Assembly (NCBI RefSeq): GCF_001894865.1
Contig: NZ_BCXA01000046.1
Coordinates: 1 to 58,665 of the forward strand
DNA length: 58,665 nucleotides
Reading direction: 5' to 3'
Source: Rhodococcus maanshanensis NBRC 100610
GTDB lineage: Bacteria; Actinomycetota; Actinomycetes; Mycobacteriales; Mycobacteriaceae
This document shows positions 41,193 through 48,871 of this stretch, piece by piece; the stretch's first letter is position 1, and every line of letters starts with the position of its first letter. Under the pieces are notes generated by a model. The model saw nothing but the letters and a program-made list of their open reading frames with translations, ran no database searches and was not told where the DNA came from. The position numbers were made by a program, and so were the translations under genes.

Positions 41193-42542
41193 TTACCGCT
41201 CGATGATCGCCGTGACGCCCTGGCCACCCGCCGCACAGATGGAGATCAGGCCACGGCCGGATCCCTTCTCCGCGAGCATCTTTGCCAACGAGGCCACGAT
41301 CCTGCCGCCGGTCGCCGCGAACGGGTGCCCGGCCGCGAGCGAGGAGCCGTTGACGTTGAGCTTGCTGCGGTCGATGGAGCCGAGCGCGCCGTCGAGGCCG
41401 AGCCGCTCCTTGCAGTACTCGTCCGACTCGAAGGCCTGCAGCGTCGCCAGGACCACCGAGGCGAACGCCTCGTGGATCTCGTAGTAGTCGAAGTCCTGCA
41501 GCGTGAGCCCGTTGCGGGCCAGCAGGCGCGGGATCGCGTAGGTCGGCGCCATCAGCAGCCCGTCGCCACCGTGCACGTAGTCGACCGCCGCGGTCTCCGA
41601 GTCGACCAGGTGCGCGAGCACCGGCAGGTTCCGCTCGGCCGCCCACTCGTCGGTTGACAGCAGCGCCGCCGAGGCACCGTCGGTGAGCGGGGTGGAGTTG
41701 CCCGCGGTCATCGTGGCGTCGCCGAGCTTGGTGCCGAACACCGGCTTGAGGGTGGCGAGCTTCTCCACCGTCGAGCCGGGCCGCAGGTTGTCGTCGCGGG
41801 TCAGCCCGAGGAACGGCGTGACCAGGTCGTCGAAGAACCCGCGGTCGTAGGCCGCCGCCATGTTCTTGTGGCTGGCCGCGGCGAGCTCGTCCTGGTCCTC
41901 GCGGCGGATGCCGAACTCCTTGGCGGTGATCGCCGCGTGATCGCCCATCGACATCCCGGTGCGGGGCTCGCCGTTGCGCGGGATCTCCAGGCCCAGCATG
42001 GAGGGACGCACGTTGCCGAGCAGCTTGATCCGGTCGCCGGTGGTCTTGGCCCGGTTGATCGAGAGCAGGAACTCGCGCAGCGCGTCGTTGACGCCGATCG
42101 GGGCGTCGGAAGTGGTGTCGACGCCGCCGCCGATCCCGGCCTCGATCCGGCCCGAGGCGATCGCATCGCCGACCGCGATGATCGACTGCAGGCCGGTGCC
42201 GCAGGCCTGCTGCAGGTCGTAGGCAGGGGTGTACGGGCTCAGCGCGCTGCCGAGGACGCTCTCGCGCATCAGGTTGAAGTCGCGGCTGTGCTTGAGCACC
42301 GCGCCGCCGACCACCATGCCGAGCTGCTCCCCCTGCAGGTTGAAGCGGCTCACAAGGCCGTCCAGCGTCGAGGTGAACATGTCCTGGTTCGATGCCTGCG
42401 CGTACGCCTTGTCGGAGCGCGCGAAGGGGATGCGGTTGCCGCCGACGATGGCGACGGGGCGAAGCTGCTTGCCACCCGCGCTCGGGGCTGCGGCGGCCGG
42501 CTTCTTGCTGGTTCGGGCTCTGGGGGTCACGTCGGTCTCCAT
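41193..42542 (-). CDS. fadA2: Acetyl-CoA C-acyltransferase (thiolase) FadA2
   Basis: 449 aa from an ATG at 42542; a GTG at 42530 with GGAG six nt before it is an alternative start. Thiolase active site: nucleophile Cys in DLQQACGTGLQSI, His in YYEIHEAFASVV and in GSSLAAGHPFAATGGR, and the second Cys in LISICAAGGQG. It removes acetyl-CoA in the last step of beta-oxidation, or can run in reverse. Gene order with divergent fabG4-htdX and nearby fadE5 matches the mycobacterial fadA2 locus. A 38-bp dyad lies in the shared promoter. Confidence 0.93.
   Translation of the reverse strand: METDVTPRARTSKKPAAAAPSAGGKQLRPVAIVGGNRIPFARSDKAYAQASNQDMFTSTLDGLVSRFNLQGEQLGMVVGGAVLKHSRDFNLMRESVLGSALSPYTPAYDLQQACGTGLQSIIAVGDAIASGRIEAGIGGGVDTTSDAPIGVNDALREFLLSINRAKTTGDRIKLLGNVRPSMLGLEIPRNGEPRTGMSMGDHAAITAKEFGIRREDQDELAAASHKNMAAAYDRGFFDDLVTPFLGLTRDDNLRPGSTVEKLATLKPVFGTKLGDATMTAGNSTPLTDGASAALLSTDEWAAERNLPVLAHLVDSETAAVDYVHGGDGLLMAPTYAIPRLLARNGLTLQDFDYYEIHEAFASVVLATLQAFESDEYCKERLGLDGALGSIDRSKLNVNGSSLAAGHPFAATGGRIVASLAKMLAEKGSGRGLISICAAGGQGVTAIIER
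41251..41297 (+). repeat. fadA2 segment duplicated at 38604-38650
   Basis: This is the source-like copy of the 47-nt repeat; here it is part of an intact thiolase reading frame. Confidence 0.7.
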
Positions 42543-42578
42543 GTAAGTGGGATCCGCCTCGGCTGAAGGGTCCGGGCC

Positions 42579-42616
42579 TCGACATTGAACTTACTCCGCA
42601 GTAAGTTAGATGTCGA
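42579..42616. promoter_or_regulatory. 38-bp palindromic operator in the fadA2/fabG4 divergent promoter
   Basis: TCGACAT-tg-AACTTACT-ccgc-AGTAAGTT-ag-ATGTCGA: outer 7-bp and inner 8-bp arms are perfect, with only the two dinucleotides breaking symmetry. The inner core CTTACT-N4-AGTAAG recurs before the TetR gene at 44983-45576. This is very probably that regulator's operator, controlling both directions. Confidence 0.75.
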
Positions 42617-42664
42617 CACCGCACCCGAAATCCGGGTGCCCGATTGCGACAAAGAAGGTGGACC

Positions 42665-44011
42665 GTGGCAGCCAGCAAGGGCGCTCCCGACCTCTACTCC
42701 CAGTTCCTCAACTCCGCGCCGGGCGCATTCATCGCCAAGCAGGCCGGCCTGCCGCAGCCGGAGAACCTGCGTCGCTACAAGGCGGGCGAGCCCGCCCTGG
42801 CAGGCCCGGTGCTGATCGGCGGCAAGGGCCGCCTGGTCGAGCCGCTGCGGAACCTGCTCTCCGATTACCCCGCCGCCGCACCCCACGACGACCGCCTCGG
42901 CGCGCTCGTCTTCGATGCCACCGGCATCGGTCAGGTCAGCGAGCTGTTCCAGCTCTTCGAGTTCTTCCAGCCGGTGATCCGCAACCTCGCACCCAGCGCC
43001 CGGGTCGTGGTCCTCGGTACCACGCCCGAGGAGGCCTCGAGCGTCGACGAGCAGATCGCCCAGCGCGCGCTCGAGGGCTTCACCCGCAGCGTCGGCAAGG
43101 AGGTCAAGCGCGGCGCGACGGCGCAGCTGGTCTACGTCTCGCCGAACGCCTCGACCGGGCTGTCCGGCGTCGAGTCCACCCTGCGCTTCCTGCTCTCCGC
43201 CAAGTCCGCGTTCGTGGACGGCCAGGTCATCCGCGTCGGCGCCGCCGACTCCGTGGCCCCGGCCTCCTGGGACCGTCCGCTCGAGGGCAAGGTCGCCGTG
43301 GTGACCGGTGCCGCCCGCGGCATCGGCGCCACCATCGCCGAGGTGCTCTCCCGCGACGGCGCGAAGGTCATCTGCGCGGACATCCCGGCCGCGGGCGAGG
43401 CGCTGTCGGAGACCGCGAACAAGGTCGGCGGCACCGCGCTGGCCCTCGATGTCACCGCCGACGATGCGGGCGAGAAGCTGGCCGAGCACCTGCTCGAGCG
43501 CCACGGCGGCGCCGACATCATCGTGCACAACGCGGGCATCACCCGCGACAAGACGCTCGCGAACATGGACGACGCCCGCTGGAACATGGTGATCGCCGTG
43601 AACCTGCTCGCCCCGCAGCGGATCACCGACACCCTGCTCGCCAAGGGTGCACTCCGCAGCGGCGGCCGGGTGGTCGACGTGTCGTCCATCGCGGGCATCG
43701 CCGGCAACCGCGGCCAGACCAACTACGGCACCTCCAAGGCAGGCGTCATCGGCCTGGTACAGGCCACCGCCCCGGTGCTGGCAGAGAAGGACATCACCAT
43801 CAACGCCGTCGCGCCCGGCTTCATCGAGACCGCGATGACCGCGGCCATCCCGTTCGTCACCCGCGAGGGCGGCCGCCGGATGAGCTCGCTGCTGCAGGGC
43901 GGCCAGACCGTGGACGTCGCCGAGCTGGTCTCGTACTTCGCCAGCCCCGCGTCCAACGCCGTGACCGGCCAGGTCGTCCGGGTGTGCGGCCAGTCCCTGA
44001 TCGGCGCCTGA
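42665..44011 (+). CDS. fabG4: 3-oxoacyl-ACP reductase FabG4 (high-molecular-weight FabG)
   Basis: 448 aa from a GTG at 42665 preceded by AAGAAGG. It has an N-terminal flavodoxin-like half (~1-205: [44 protein letters not shown]) and a C-terminal ketoreductase half: [34 protein letters not shown], catalytic Ser in [35 protein letters not shown]. This two-domain form is typical of mycobacterial FabG4 (454 aa), an NADH-dependent reductase of 3-oxoacyl-CoA. Its stop overlaps a possible htdX ATG as TGATG. Confidence 0.95.
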   Translation: MAASKGAPDLYSQFLNSAPGAFIAKQAGLPQPENLRRYKAGEPALAGPVLIGGKGRLVEPLRNLLSDYPAAAPHDDRLGALVFDATGIGQVSELFQLFEFFQPVIRNLAPSARVVVLGTTPEEASSVDEQIAQRALEGFTRSVGKEVKRGATAQLVYVSPNASTGLSGVESTLRFLLSAKSAFVDGQVIRVGAADSVAPASWDRPLEGKVAVVTGAARGIGATIAEVLSRDGAKVICADIPAAGEALSETANKVGGTALALDVTADDAGEKLAEHLLERHGGADIIVHNAGITRDKTLANMDDARWNMVIAVNLLAPQRITDTLLAKGALRSGGRVVDVSSIAGIAGNRGQTNYGTSKAGVIGLVQATAPVLAEKDITINAVAPGFIETAMTAAIPFVTREGGRRMSSLLQGGQTVDVAELVSYFASPASNAVTGQVVRVCGQSLIGA

Positions 44012-44034
44012 TGTCCGCGCGGAAGGGAGGCCTC

Positions 44035-44907
44035 GTGCAGCTCACGGAGCAGCCACGGACACTCGAGATCTACGCCCGCGCTGCGCTCGGCGCGCTGCCC
44101 GTCGTCGGCAAGTCGGGGACAAGGCGCAGCCTGCCGAAGCAGACCCTCGCCCTCGAGGGATTGCGGGTGGACCCGGACAACCTCGCCGCGTACGCGCGGG
44201 TGTGCGGGCTGCGGTTCGGCGACACCCTGCCGATCACCTACCCCTTCACCCTGGTCTTCCCGACCGTGATGAAGCTGATGGTCTCGGCCGAGTTCCCCTT
44301 CCCGGTGATCGGTTCGGTCCACACGGACAACGTGATCGAGCAGCTGCGCCCGATCTCCGTCAGCGAGCCGCTCGACCTGAAGGTGCACGCGGAGAACATC
44401 CGCAGGCACCCGAAGGGCACCCAGGTGGACCTCGTCAGCGAGGTGTCCGTCGGCCGCGAGCTGGTGTGGCGGCAGGTCAGCAGCTTCCTGAAGATGCACC
44501 CGACCGGCGAGCCGAAGGAGCCGAAGCAGGTGCACGCGGACGAGGTGCCGCCGCGCCCGATGCGGACGCTGCGGGTCGATCAGTCGACCATCAGCCGCTA
44601 CGCCGCGGTGTCCGGGGACCGGAACCCGATCCACGTCTCCTCCCTCGGCGCCAAGGCGTTCGGGTTCCCGAGCAGCATCGCGCACGGGATGTGGAGCGCG
44701 GCAGCGGTTCTCGGCGCGATCGAGGGCCGGATCCCGGACCGGGCCACCTACAGCGTCAAGTTCGGCAAGCCGATCGTGCTGCCCGCCACGGTCAACGTCT
44801 ACGCCGATCAGGTTGCAGCAACGGACGGCTCCGCGGGCACCGGCTGGGACCTGGCGCTGCGCCACCCGAAGAAGGGCTACCCGCACCTGACCGCGACCCT
44901 GCGGTAA
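44035..44907 (+). CDS. htdX: (R)-3-hydroxyacyl dehydratase HtdX (MaoC-like)
   Basis: 290 aa. I prefer the GTG at 44035, five nt after AAGGGAGG; an ATG at 44011, overlapping the fabG4 stop by 1 nt, would add 8 residues. An N-terminal degenerate hot-dog half is followed by a catalytic hot-dog with the hydratase-2 motif YAAVSGDRNPIHVSSLGAKAFGFPSSIAHGM (Asp and His). It interconverts 3-hydroxyacyl- and trans-2-enoyl-thioesters. With FabG4 and FadA2 it would complete a beta-oxidation or acyl-elongation set, all from one divergent promoter. Confidence 0.93.
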   Translation: MQLTEQPRTLEIYARAALGALPVVGKSGTRRSLPKQTLALEGLRVDPDNLAAYARVCGLRFGDTLPITYPFTLVFPTVMKLMVSAEFPFPVIGSVHTDNVIEQLRPISVSEPLDLKVHAENIRRHPKGTQVDLVSEVSVGRELVWRQVSSFLKMHPTGEPKEPKQVHADEVPPRPMRTLRVDQSTISRYAAVSGDRNPIHVSSLGAKAFGFPSSIAHGMWSAAAVLGAIEGRIPDRATYSVKFGKPIVLPATVNVYADQVAATDGSAGTGWDLALRHPKKGYPHLTATLR

Positions 44908-44919
44908 GGCGGCTCCGCC

Positions 44920-44967
44920 GCCCGTGCGCGGTTGACGAGTCCAGGGACTCGTCAACCGCGCACGGGC
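44920..44967. terminator. Long perfect hairpin between convergent htdX and TetR genes
   Basis: 23-bp perfectly complementary arms at 44920-44942 and 44945-44967 (core GGTTGACGAGTCC / GGACTCGTCAACC) with only AG between. It lies 12 nt after htdX and 15 nt before the TetR stop, so it should serve both. Confidence 0.8.
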
Positions 44968-44982
44968 GCGCAGCGCCTGTTT

Positions 44983-45576
44983 CTACTTCTTCTTGCCTGC
45001 CAGGCCGCGCCAGGCCAGGCGCTCGAGCAGGTCGGCCGCGGCGTCCACGGCGATCTCCCCGCCCGCGATCCGGTCCGCGACGGCCTCGCCCGCGCCGACA
45101 AGCGCGACGGCCATGATGGAGAAATCGGTCCCCTCGTCGGGATCCTTGGTGCTCGATTCGAGGAGCTTGGCGGTCAGCTCGATCAGCCGGTCGCGCGAGC
45201 CGCGCACCTGGCCCGCGAACGCCTGCTGACCGATCGCCTGCCGGTAGAGCACCATCCAGGACGAGCGGTTCTGATCGACGAACCCGAGGAACCCGACCAG
45301 GGCGGCCCGAAGCTGCTCGCGCGGGGACAGGCTCGGGTCCCCCGCGGGTGTGATCGCCTCGACGAAGCGCAGGCCCTCGCGGTGGATGCACGCCGCGAAC
45401 AGCTCCTCCTTGGAGCCGTAGTACAGGTAGAGCATCGGCTTGGAGATCTGCGCGGCAGCGGCGATGGCGTCCATCGACGTGTCGTGAAACCCGTTGACGG
45501 AAAACACCTCGACCGCGGCGTCGAGCATCTGCTGCTCGCGAACCGCCCGAGGCAGCCGTTTGGTCCCGCCAGCCAT
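44983..45576 (-). CDS. TetR family regulator of the fadA2/fabG4-htdX block
   Basis: 197 aa from an ATG at 45576 with GGAGGA upstream. HTH domain: REQQMLDAAVEVFSVNGFHDTSMDAIAAAAQISKPMLYLYYGSKEELFAACI. The C-terminal half (WMVLYRQAIGQQAFAGQVRGSRDRLIELTAKLLESS) forms the ligand pocket, and the protein ends in KKK. Position matches mycobacterial Rv0238 beside htdX (from memory). The palindrome CTTACTCTAGAGTAAG just upstream matches the core of the fadA2/fabG4 operator, so autorepression and control of fatty-acid genes is a strong inference; an acyl-CoA ligand would be natural. Confidence 0.93.
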   Translation of the reverse strand: MAGGTKRLPRAVREQQMLDAAVEVFSVNGFHDTSMDAIAAAAQISKPMLYLYYGSKEELFAACIHREGLRFVEAITPAGDPSLSPREQLRAALVGFLGFVDQNRSSWMVLYRQAIGQQAFAGQVRGSRDRLIELTAKLLESSTKDPDEGTDFSIMAVALVGAGEAVADRIAGGEIAVDAAADLLERLAWRGLAGKKK

Positions 45577-45603
45577 GTGTCCTCCAGAGGTAAGACCCTT
45601 TAT

Positions 45604-45619
45604 CTTACTCTAGAGTAAG
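45604..45619. promoter_or_regulatory. Autoregulatory operator of the TetR gene
   Basis: CTTACTCTAGAGTAAG is a perfect 16-bp palindrome 28 nt upstream of the TetR start; its arms are identical to the inner arms at 42590-42605. A further GTAAG half-site lies at 45590-45594. Confidence 0.75.
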
Positions 45620-45701
45620 TAGATCGATTGACGTCCTACATTCTGCCGGATCCACCCGTTGCGCCTGCACGCGGCCGGTTGCGAGCCGGGAAAAGCCGTC
45701 G

Positions 45702-46886
45702 CTAGCAGGTGACGACGCCCTTGGCCCGGGCCACCCGCAACACGGAATCGTCCACCTGCTGCTGGCTGAGCTTGCCCGAGGCCACCAGCTCCTCGAGGTG
45801 GTCGAGGACCTCGGGCACCTCGTCGGTGGTCAGCCACAGCGCGACGTCGGCACCCGCGGTCAGGGCCGCCGCCACCGCCTGCGGGGTGTCGAGCTTGTCG
45901 GTGATCGCCCGCATGCCGCTGAGGTCGTCGGTGAAGATCGGTCCGTCGAAGGGGGGCGCGCCGTACCCGGTCCCCGTCCGCAGCAGGTTCATCGCGGCGG
46001 GGCTGATGCTCGCGGGCACGCCTGGTGCGGTCAGCCCCGGCACCTCCAGATGCCCGACCATCACCCCGACGCCGGTGTCCACCAGCTCACGGAACGGCAC
46101 CAGGTCGCGGGTCTGCAGCTGGTCCAGCGGCGGCGTGGTGACGGCTCCGGTGTGCGAATCACCCGATGCCGCACCGTGTCCCGGGAAATGCTTGATCACC
46201 GGCAGCAGGCCAGCGTCGCGCAGGCCGCGGGCGTACTCCCCTGCGTACTCGGTGACGACCTCCGGGTCGTCGCTGAACGACCGGTCCCCGATCACCGAGT
46301 TCGCGGGCTGGCTGCTGACGTCCACGACGGGCGCGTAGTCGACGGTGATACCGAGACCCCGCAGGCCCCGCCCTCGTTCCAGCGCCATCTCGTAGGTCTG
46401 CTCGGGCGTCATCGTCTCGGCAACGGTGCGCGGCGGCGGGTCCTCGCCGAGCAGGTCCGCGACCCGCGACACCCGGCCGCCCTCCTCGTCGATGCTGACC
46501 ATCAGCGGCACCTTCGCCACCGCCTCGACCTGCGGGACCTGCTTGAGCGCCAGCATCGACTCGTCGGTCCAGCTGCCGATGAAGATGCCGCCGATCTGCT
46601 CCTTCCGCACCACGTCCACCGCGTCGGCGGTGCCTGTCACACCCACGTTCAGCAACTGCGCCAGCTTCTGCCGCCCGGTCAGCGACGCGAGGAAGTCCGC
46701 ACCGCAGTGGGCAGGCAGCGTCTGGTCCCTTGCACCGGTGACGAGGTCGTGCTCGGGCGCCGCCGACGGGGAAGGCGAGGCGGAAGGCGACGGCTCGGTG
46801 TCGGTCGCGTTGCTGCCGCAGGACACGAGCATCCCGAGACCGAGGACGAGGGCGGCGGCGCGGGACACTCGAGTGGACTTCACCAT
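45702..46886 (-). CDS. lpqI: Lipoprotein beta-N-acetylglucosaminidase (GH3, NagZ-type) LpqI
   Basis: 394 aa from the ATG at 46886. Lipoprotein signal: VSRAAALVLGLGMLVSCGS, with lipobox LVSC, then a Ser/Pro linker. GH3 barrel motifs: PLMVSIDEEGGRVSR, VDYAPVVDVSSQPANSVIGDRSF, the NagZ loop KHFPGHGAASGDSHTG (catalytic Asp-His pair), and FTDDLSGMRAI with the nucleophile Asp. LpqI removes GlcNAc from muropeptides in cell-wall recycling outside the cytoplasm. Location next to the TetR gene matches Rv0237-Rv0238. It is divergent from the universal stress gene. Confidence 0.93.
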   Translation of the reverse strand: MVKSTRVSRAAALVLGLGMLVSCGSNATDTEPSPSASPSPSAAPEHDLVTGARDQTLPAHCGADFLASLTGRQKLAQLLNVGVTGTADAVDVVRKEQIGGIFIGSWTDESMLALKQVPQVEAVAKVPLMVSIDEEGGRVSRVADLLGEDPPPRTVAETMTPEQTYEMALERGRGLRGLGITVDYAPVVDVSSQPANSVIGDRSFSDDPEVVTEYAGEYARGLRDAGLLPVIKHFPGHGAASGDSHTGAVTTPPLDQLQTRDLVPFRELVDTGVGVMVGHLEVPGLTAPGVPASISPAAMNLLRTGTGYGAPPFDGPIFTDDLSGMRAITDKLDTPQAVAAALTAGADVALWLTTDEVPEVLDHLEELVASGKLSQQQVDDSVLRVARAKGVVTC

Positions 46887-46971
46887 TCGAGGGTAGGACA
46901 GATCCCCCGTCCGCCACACCCTGCAACGGGTAGCGTTAGAGGTGGATCGCCCCCGAAACGAGGAGGTCTCG

Positions 46972-47439
46972 ATGCCCGCAGATCTGATGCTCATCGCCTA
47001 CGACGGCTCCGACAACGCCAAGCGCGCAATCGAATACGCCGGCCGCTTTCTCAGCGCCGAGCGGGCCGTGGTGATGACCGCCTGGGAACCGATGGTCCGC
47101 CAGGCCGCCCGGATGTCCGGGCTGTCGGGCGTGATGCAGCCGGAATGGGTCCCGGACGCGGAGTCCGAGGACATCGCGCTGACCGACGCCAAGGCCATCA
47201 ACATCGAGGGACTGGACCTCGCGCGGGACGCGGGCCTCAACGCCGAGGGCAGGACCGTGGAGTGCGTCACCACCATCTGGACCACCATCGTCGAGGCCGC
47301 CGACGACCTGAACGCCGACATCATCGTCACCGGCACCCGCGGCACCACCGGGCTGCGGTCCCTGCTGCAGTCCTCGGTCGCCGACCACGTCCTGCGGCAC
47401 AGCCACCGACCCGTGCTGATCGTCCCGCCGGGCCGATAG
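46972..47439 (+). CDS. Universal stress protein (UspA family)
   Basis: 155 aa from an ATG at 46972 with GAGGAGG upstream. Single Usp domain: DLMLIAYDGSDNAKRAIEYAGRFL at the N-terminus, and the nucleotide loop VTGTRGTTGLRSLLQSSVADHVLRHSHRPVLIVP (G-2x-G-9x-S type) at the end. Its exact role is unknown; such proteins bind ATP and accumulate under stress. It lies in an 85-nt divergent arrangement with lpqI. Confidence 0.93.
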   Translation: MPADLMLIAYDGSDNAKRAIEYAGRFLSAERAVVMTAWEPMVRQAARMSGLSGVMQPEWVPDAESEDIALTDAKAINIEGLDLARDAGLNAEGRTVECVTTIWTTIVEAADDLNADIIVTGTRGTTGLRSLLQSSVADHVLRHSHRPVLIVPPGR

Positions 47440-47507
47440 GTCGCGCGGGCACCGAGCCACCGGCCGGGCAGGCCGTCGCGCCGGCGCGGGACTATCGTCG
47501 TGAACCG

Positions 47508-48614
47508 ATGGACGGTTTCCTGCTCTCCCGCGCCGACCGGACCCTGCGCACCTCCGGGAGCCGGGAACGGTTCCACCAGATCGACGCCGCCGCCGAGGCT
47601 CTCGCCCGTCGCCGGGTGCCGCTCGTGGTCGGCGCGCTGCCGTTCGACCCCGCCGGACCCGCCGCGCTGACCGCACCGGAGACCGCACGCTTCACCGGCG
47701 GCCCGTGGCGGCCGGAATCGCTGCCCGCGCTGCCCACCGTGCGGCTGACCGAGGAACTGCCCGCGGCGGAGGAGCACCTGCGCCGGGTGGCCCGCCTGAT
47801 CGACCGGCTCCGCGGCGGCGATCTGCAGAAGGTGGTCGCGGCGCGCTCGGTGGTGCTCTCGGCGCCCACACCCATCGACCCGTGGTCGCTGCTGGCCCGG
47901 CTGGTGTCGCGGGACCACGCGGGCAACGGCTTCGGCGTCGACCTGTCGCCCGCGGGCGACGGCTATCTCGGGCACGCACTGGTGGGGGCCAGCCCCGAAC
48001 TGCTGCTGCGCCGCACCGGCCGCGCCGTTGAGTGCTTCCCGCTGGCCGGTACCGCCCCACGTCACGCAGACCCCGACCAGGACCACGCGGAGGGGCAGCG
48101 ACTGCTGGCGTCGGCGAAGAACCGGTCCGAACACGCCTTCGTGACCGAGTGGATCCGCTCCGTCCTCGACCCGGTCTGCGCCGAACTGACCGTGCCGCAG
48201 TCCCCCCGGCTGATCAGCACCCCCGCGGTGTGGCACCTGGGCACCCCGATCACGGGTGTATTGCGCGATCCGGCCCCGTCGGCGCTGGAGCTGGCCCGCC
48301 TGCTGCACCCGACGCCCGCCGTCGGCGGCACCCCCACCGAGGGCGCGATCGTCGCGATCCGCGAGTGCGAGGAGCCGCGCCGGTTCTACGGCGGCGCGGC
48401 CGGCTGGTGTGACCACGACGGCGACGGCGAGTGGGTGGTGGCCATCCGGTGCGCCGAGATCGACGCGGACGGCCTGCGCGCGCGGGCGTGGGCGGGCGGA
48501 GGGATCGTGGCGGCCTCCGACCCCGACTCCGAGCTGGCCGAGACGTCCGCGAAGCTCCGTACCCTGCTCGGCGCGCTCGGCGTCGACCCCGAGCCGGCGG
48601 GCCGCGGCGCGTAA
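47508..48614 (+). CDS. Isochorismate synthase (chorismate-binding family)
   Basis: 368 aa from an ATG at 47508. Chorismate-binding fold: GGDLQKVVAARSVVLS, YLGHALVGASPELLLRRTG, ECFPLAGTAPRHADPDQDH, STPAVWHLGTPITGVL, HPTPAVGGTPTEGAI, RRFYGGAAGWCDHDGDGEWVVAIRCAE and RAWAGGGIVAASDPDSELAE. Length and motifs fit EntC/MenF-type enzymes that turn chorismate into isochorismate for menaquinone or siderophores. No other men or siderophore gene is nearby, so I cannot say which pathway it feeds, and leave the symbol blank. Confidence 0.88.
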   Translation: MDGFLLSRADRTLRTSGSRERFHQIDAAAEALARRRVPLVVGALPFDPAGPAALTAPETARFTGGPWRPESLPALPTVRLTEELPAAEEHLRRVARLIDRLRGGDLQKVVAARSVVLSAPTPIDPWSLLARLVSRDHAGNGFGVDLSPAGDGYLGHALVGASPELLLRRTGRAVECFPLAGTAPRHADPDQDHAEGQRLLASAKNRSEHAFVTEWIRSVLDPVCAELTVPQSPRLISTPAVWHLGTPITGVLRDPAPSALELARLLHPTPAVGGTPTEGAIVAIRECEEPRRFYGGAAGWCDHDGDGEWVVAIRCAEIDADGLRARAWAGGGIVAASDPDSELAETSAKLRTLLGALGVDPEPAGRGA

Positions 48615-48700
48615 CCGGTAAGCGAACCCGACCGCCGGGTGCCAGGTGATACCTTGACGCGAGACGTTTCCGGTCAGCAGTAGCAAATGGGAGATCCGAG

Positions 48701-48871
48701 ATGAAGTTCCTTGTCCCCGGTGTGGCAAGCGCAGTGATCGGTGCGGTGCTCGGTCTGGGTGCCGTCTTCGGGATTACCGCGGCCGCGTCGGACAACACTC
48801 GTCCGGACATCGACCGCAGCGGCAACGCCGATTCCTCCCTGCTGAACCAGGTTGAGTACGGCAGCCGCTGA
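48701..48871 (+). CDS. Small DUF2613 membrane/secreted protein (Rv0236A-like)
   Basis: 56 aa from an ATG at 48701 with GGGAG upstream. One N-terminal hydrophobic segment (VPGVASAVIGAVLGLGAVFGITAAA) precedes a short conserved tail DNTRPDIDRSGNADSSLLNQVEYGSR. This matches the DUF2613 family that accompanies aftD in mycolata. The last 20 nt overlap the aftD start, suggesting coupled translation. GGTGATACC about 50 nt upstream may be the -10 region. Its function is unknown; partnership with AftD is inferred from conserved position. Confidence 0.9.
   Translation: MKFLVPGVASAVIGAVLGLGAVFGITAAASDNTRPDIDRSGNADSSLLNQVEYGSR

Noticed and set aside
45798-47507. Long forward frame leading into isochorismate synthase
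   Set aside because: It is antisense to lpqI and out of frame with the stress protein; only the part after 47508 reads as protein.
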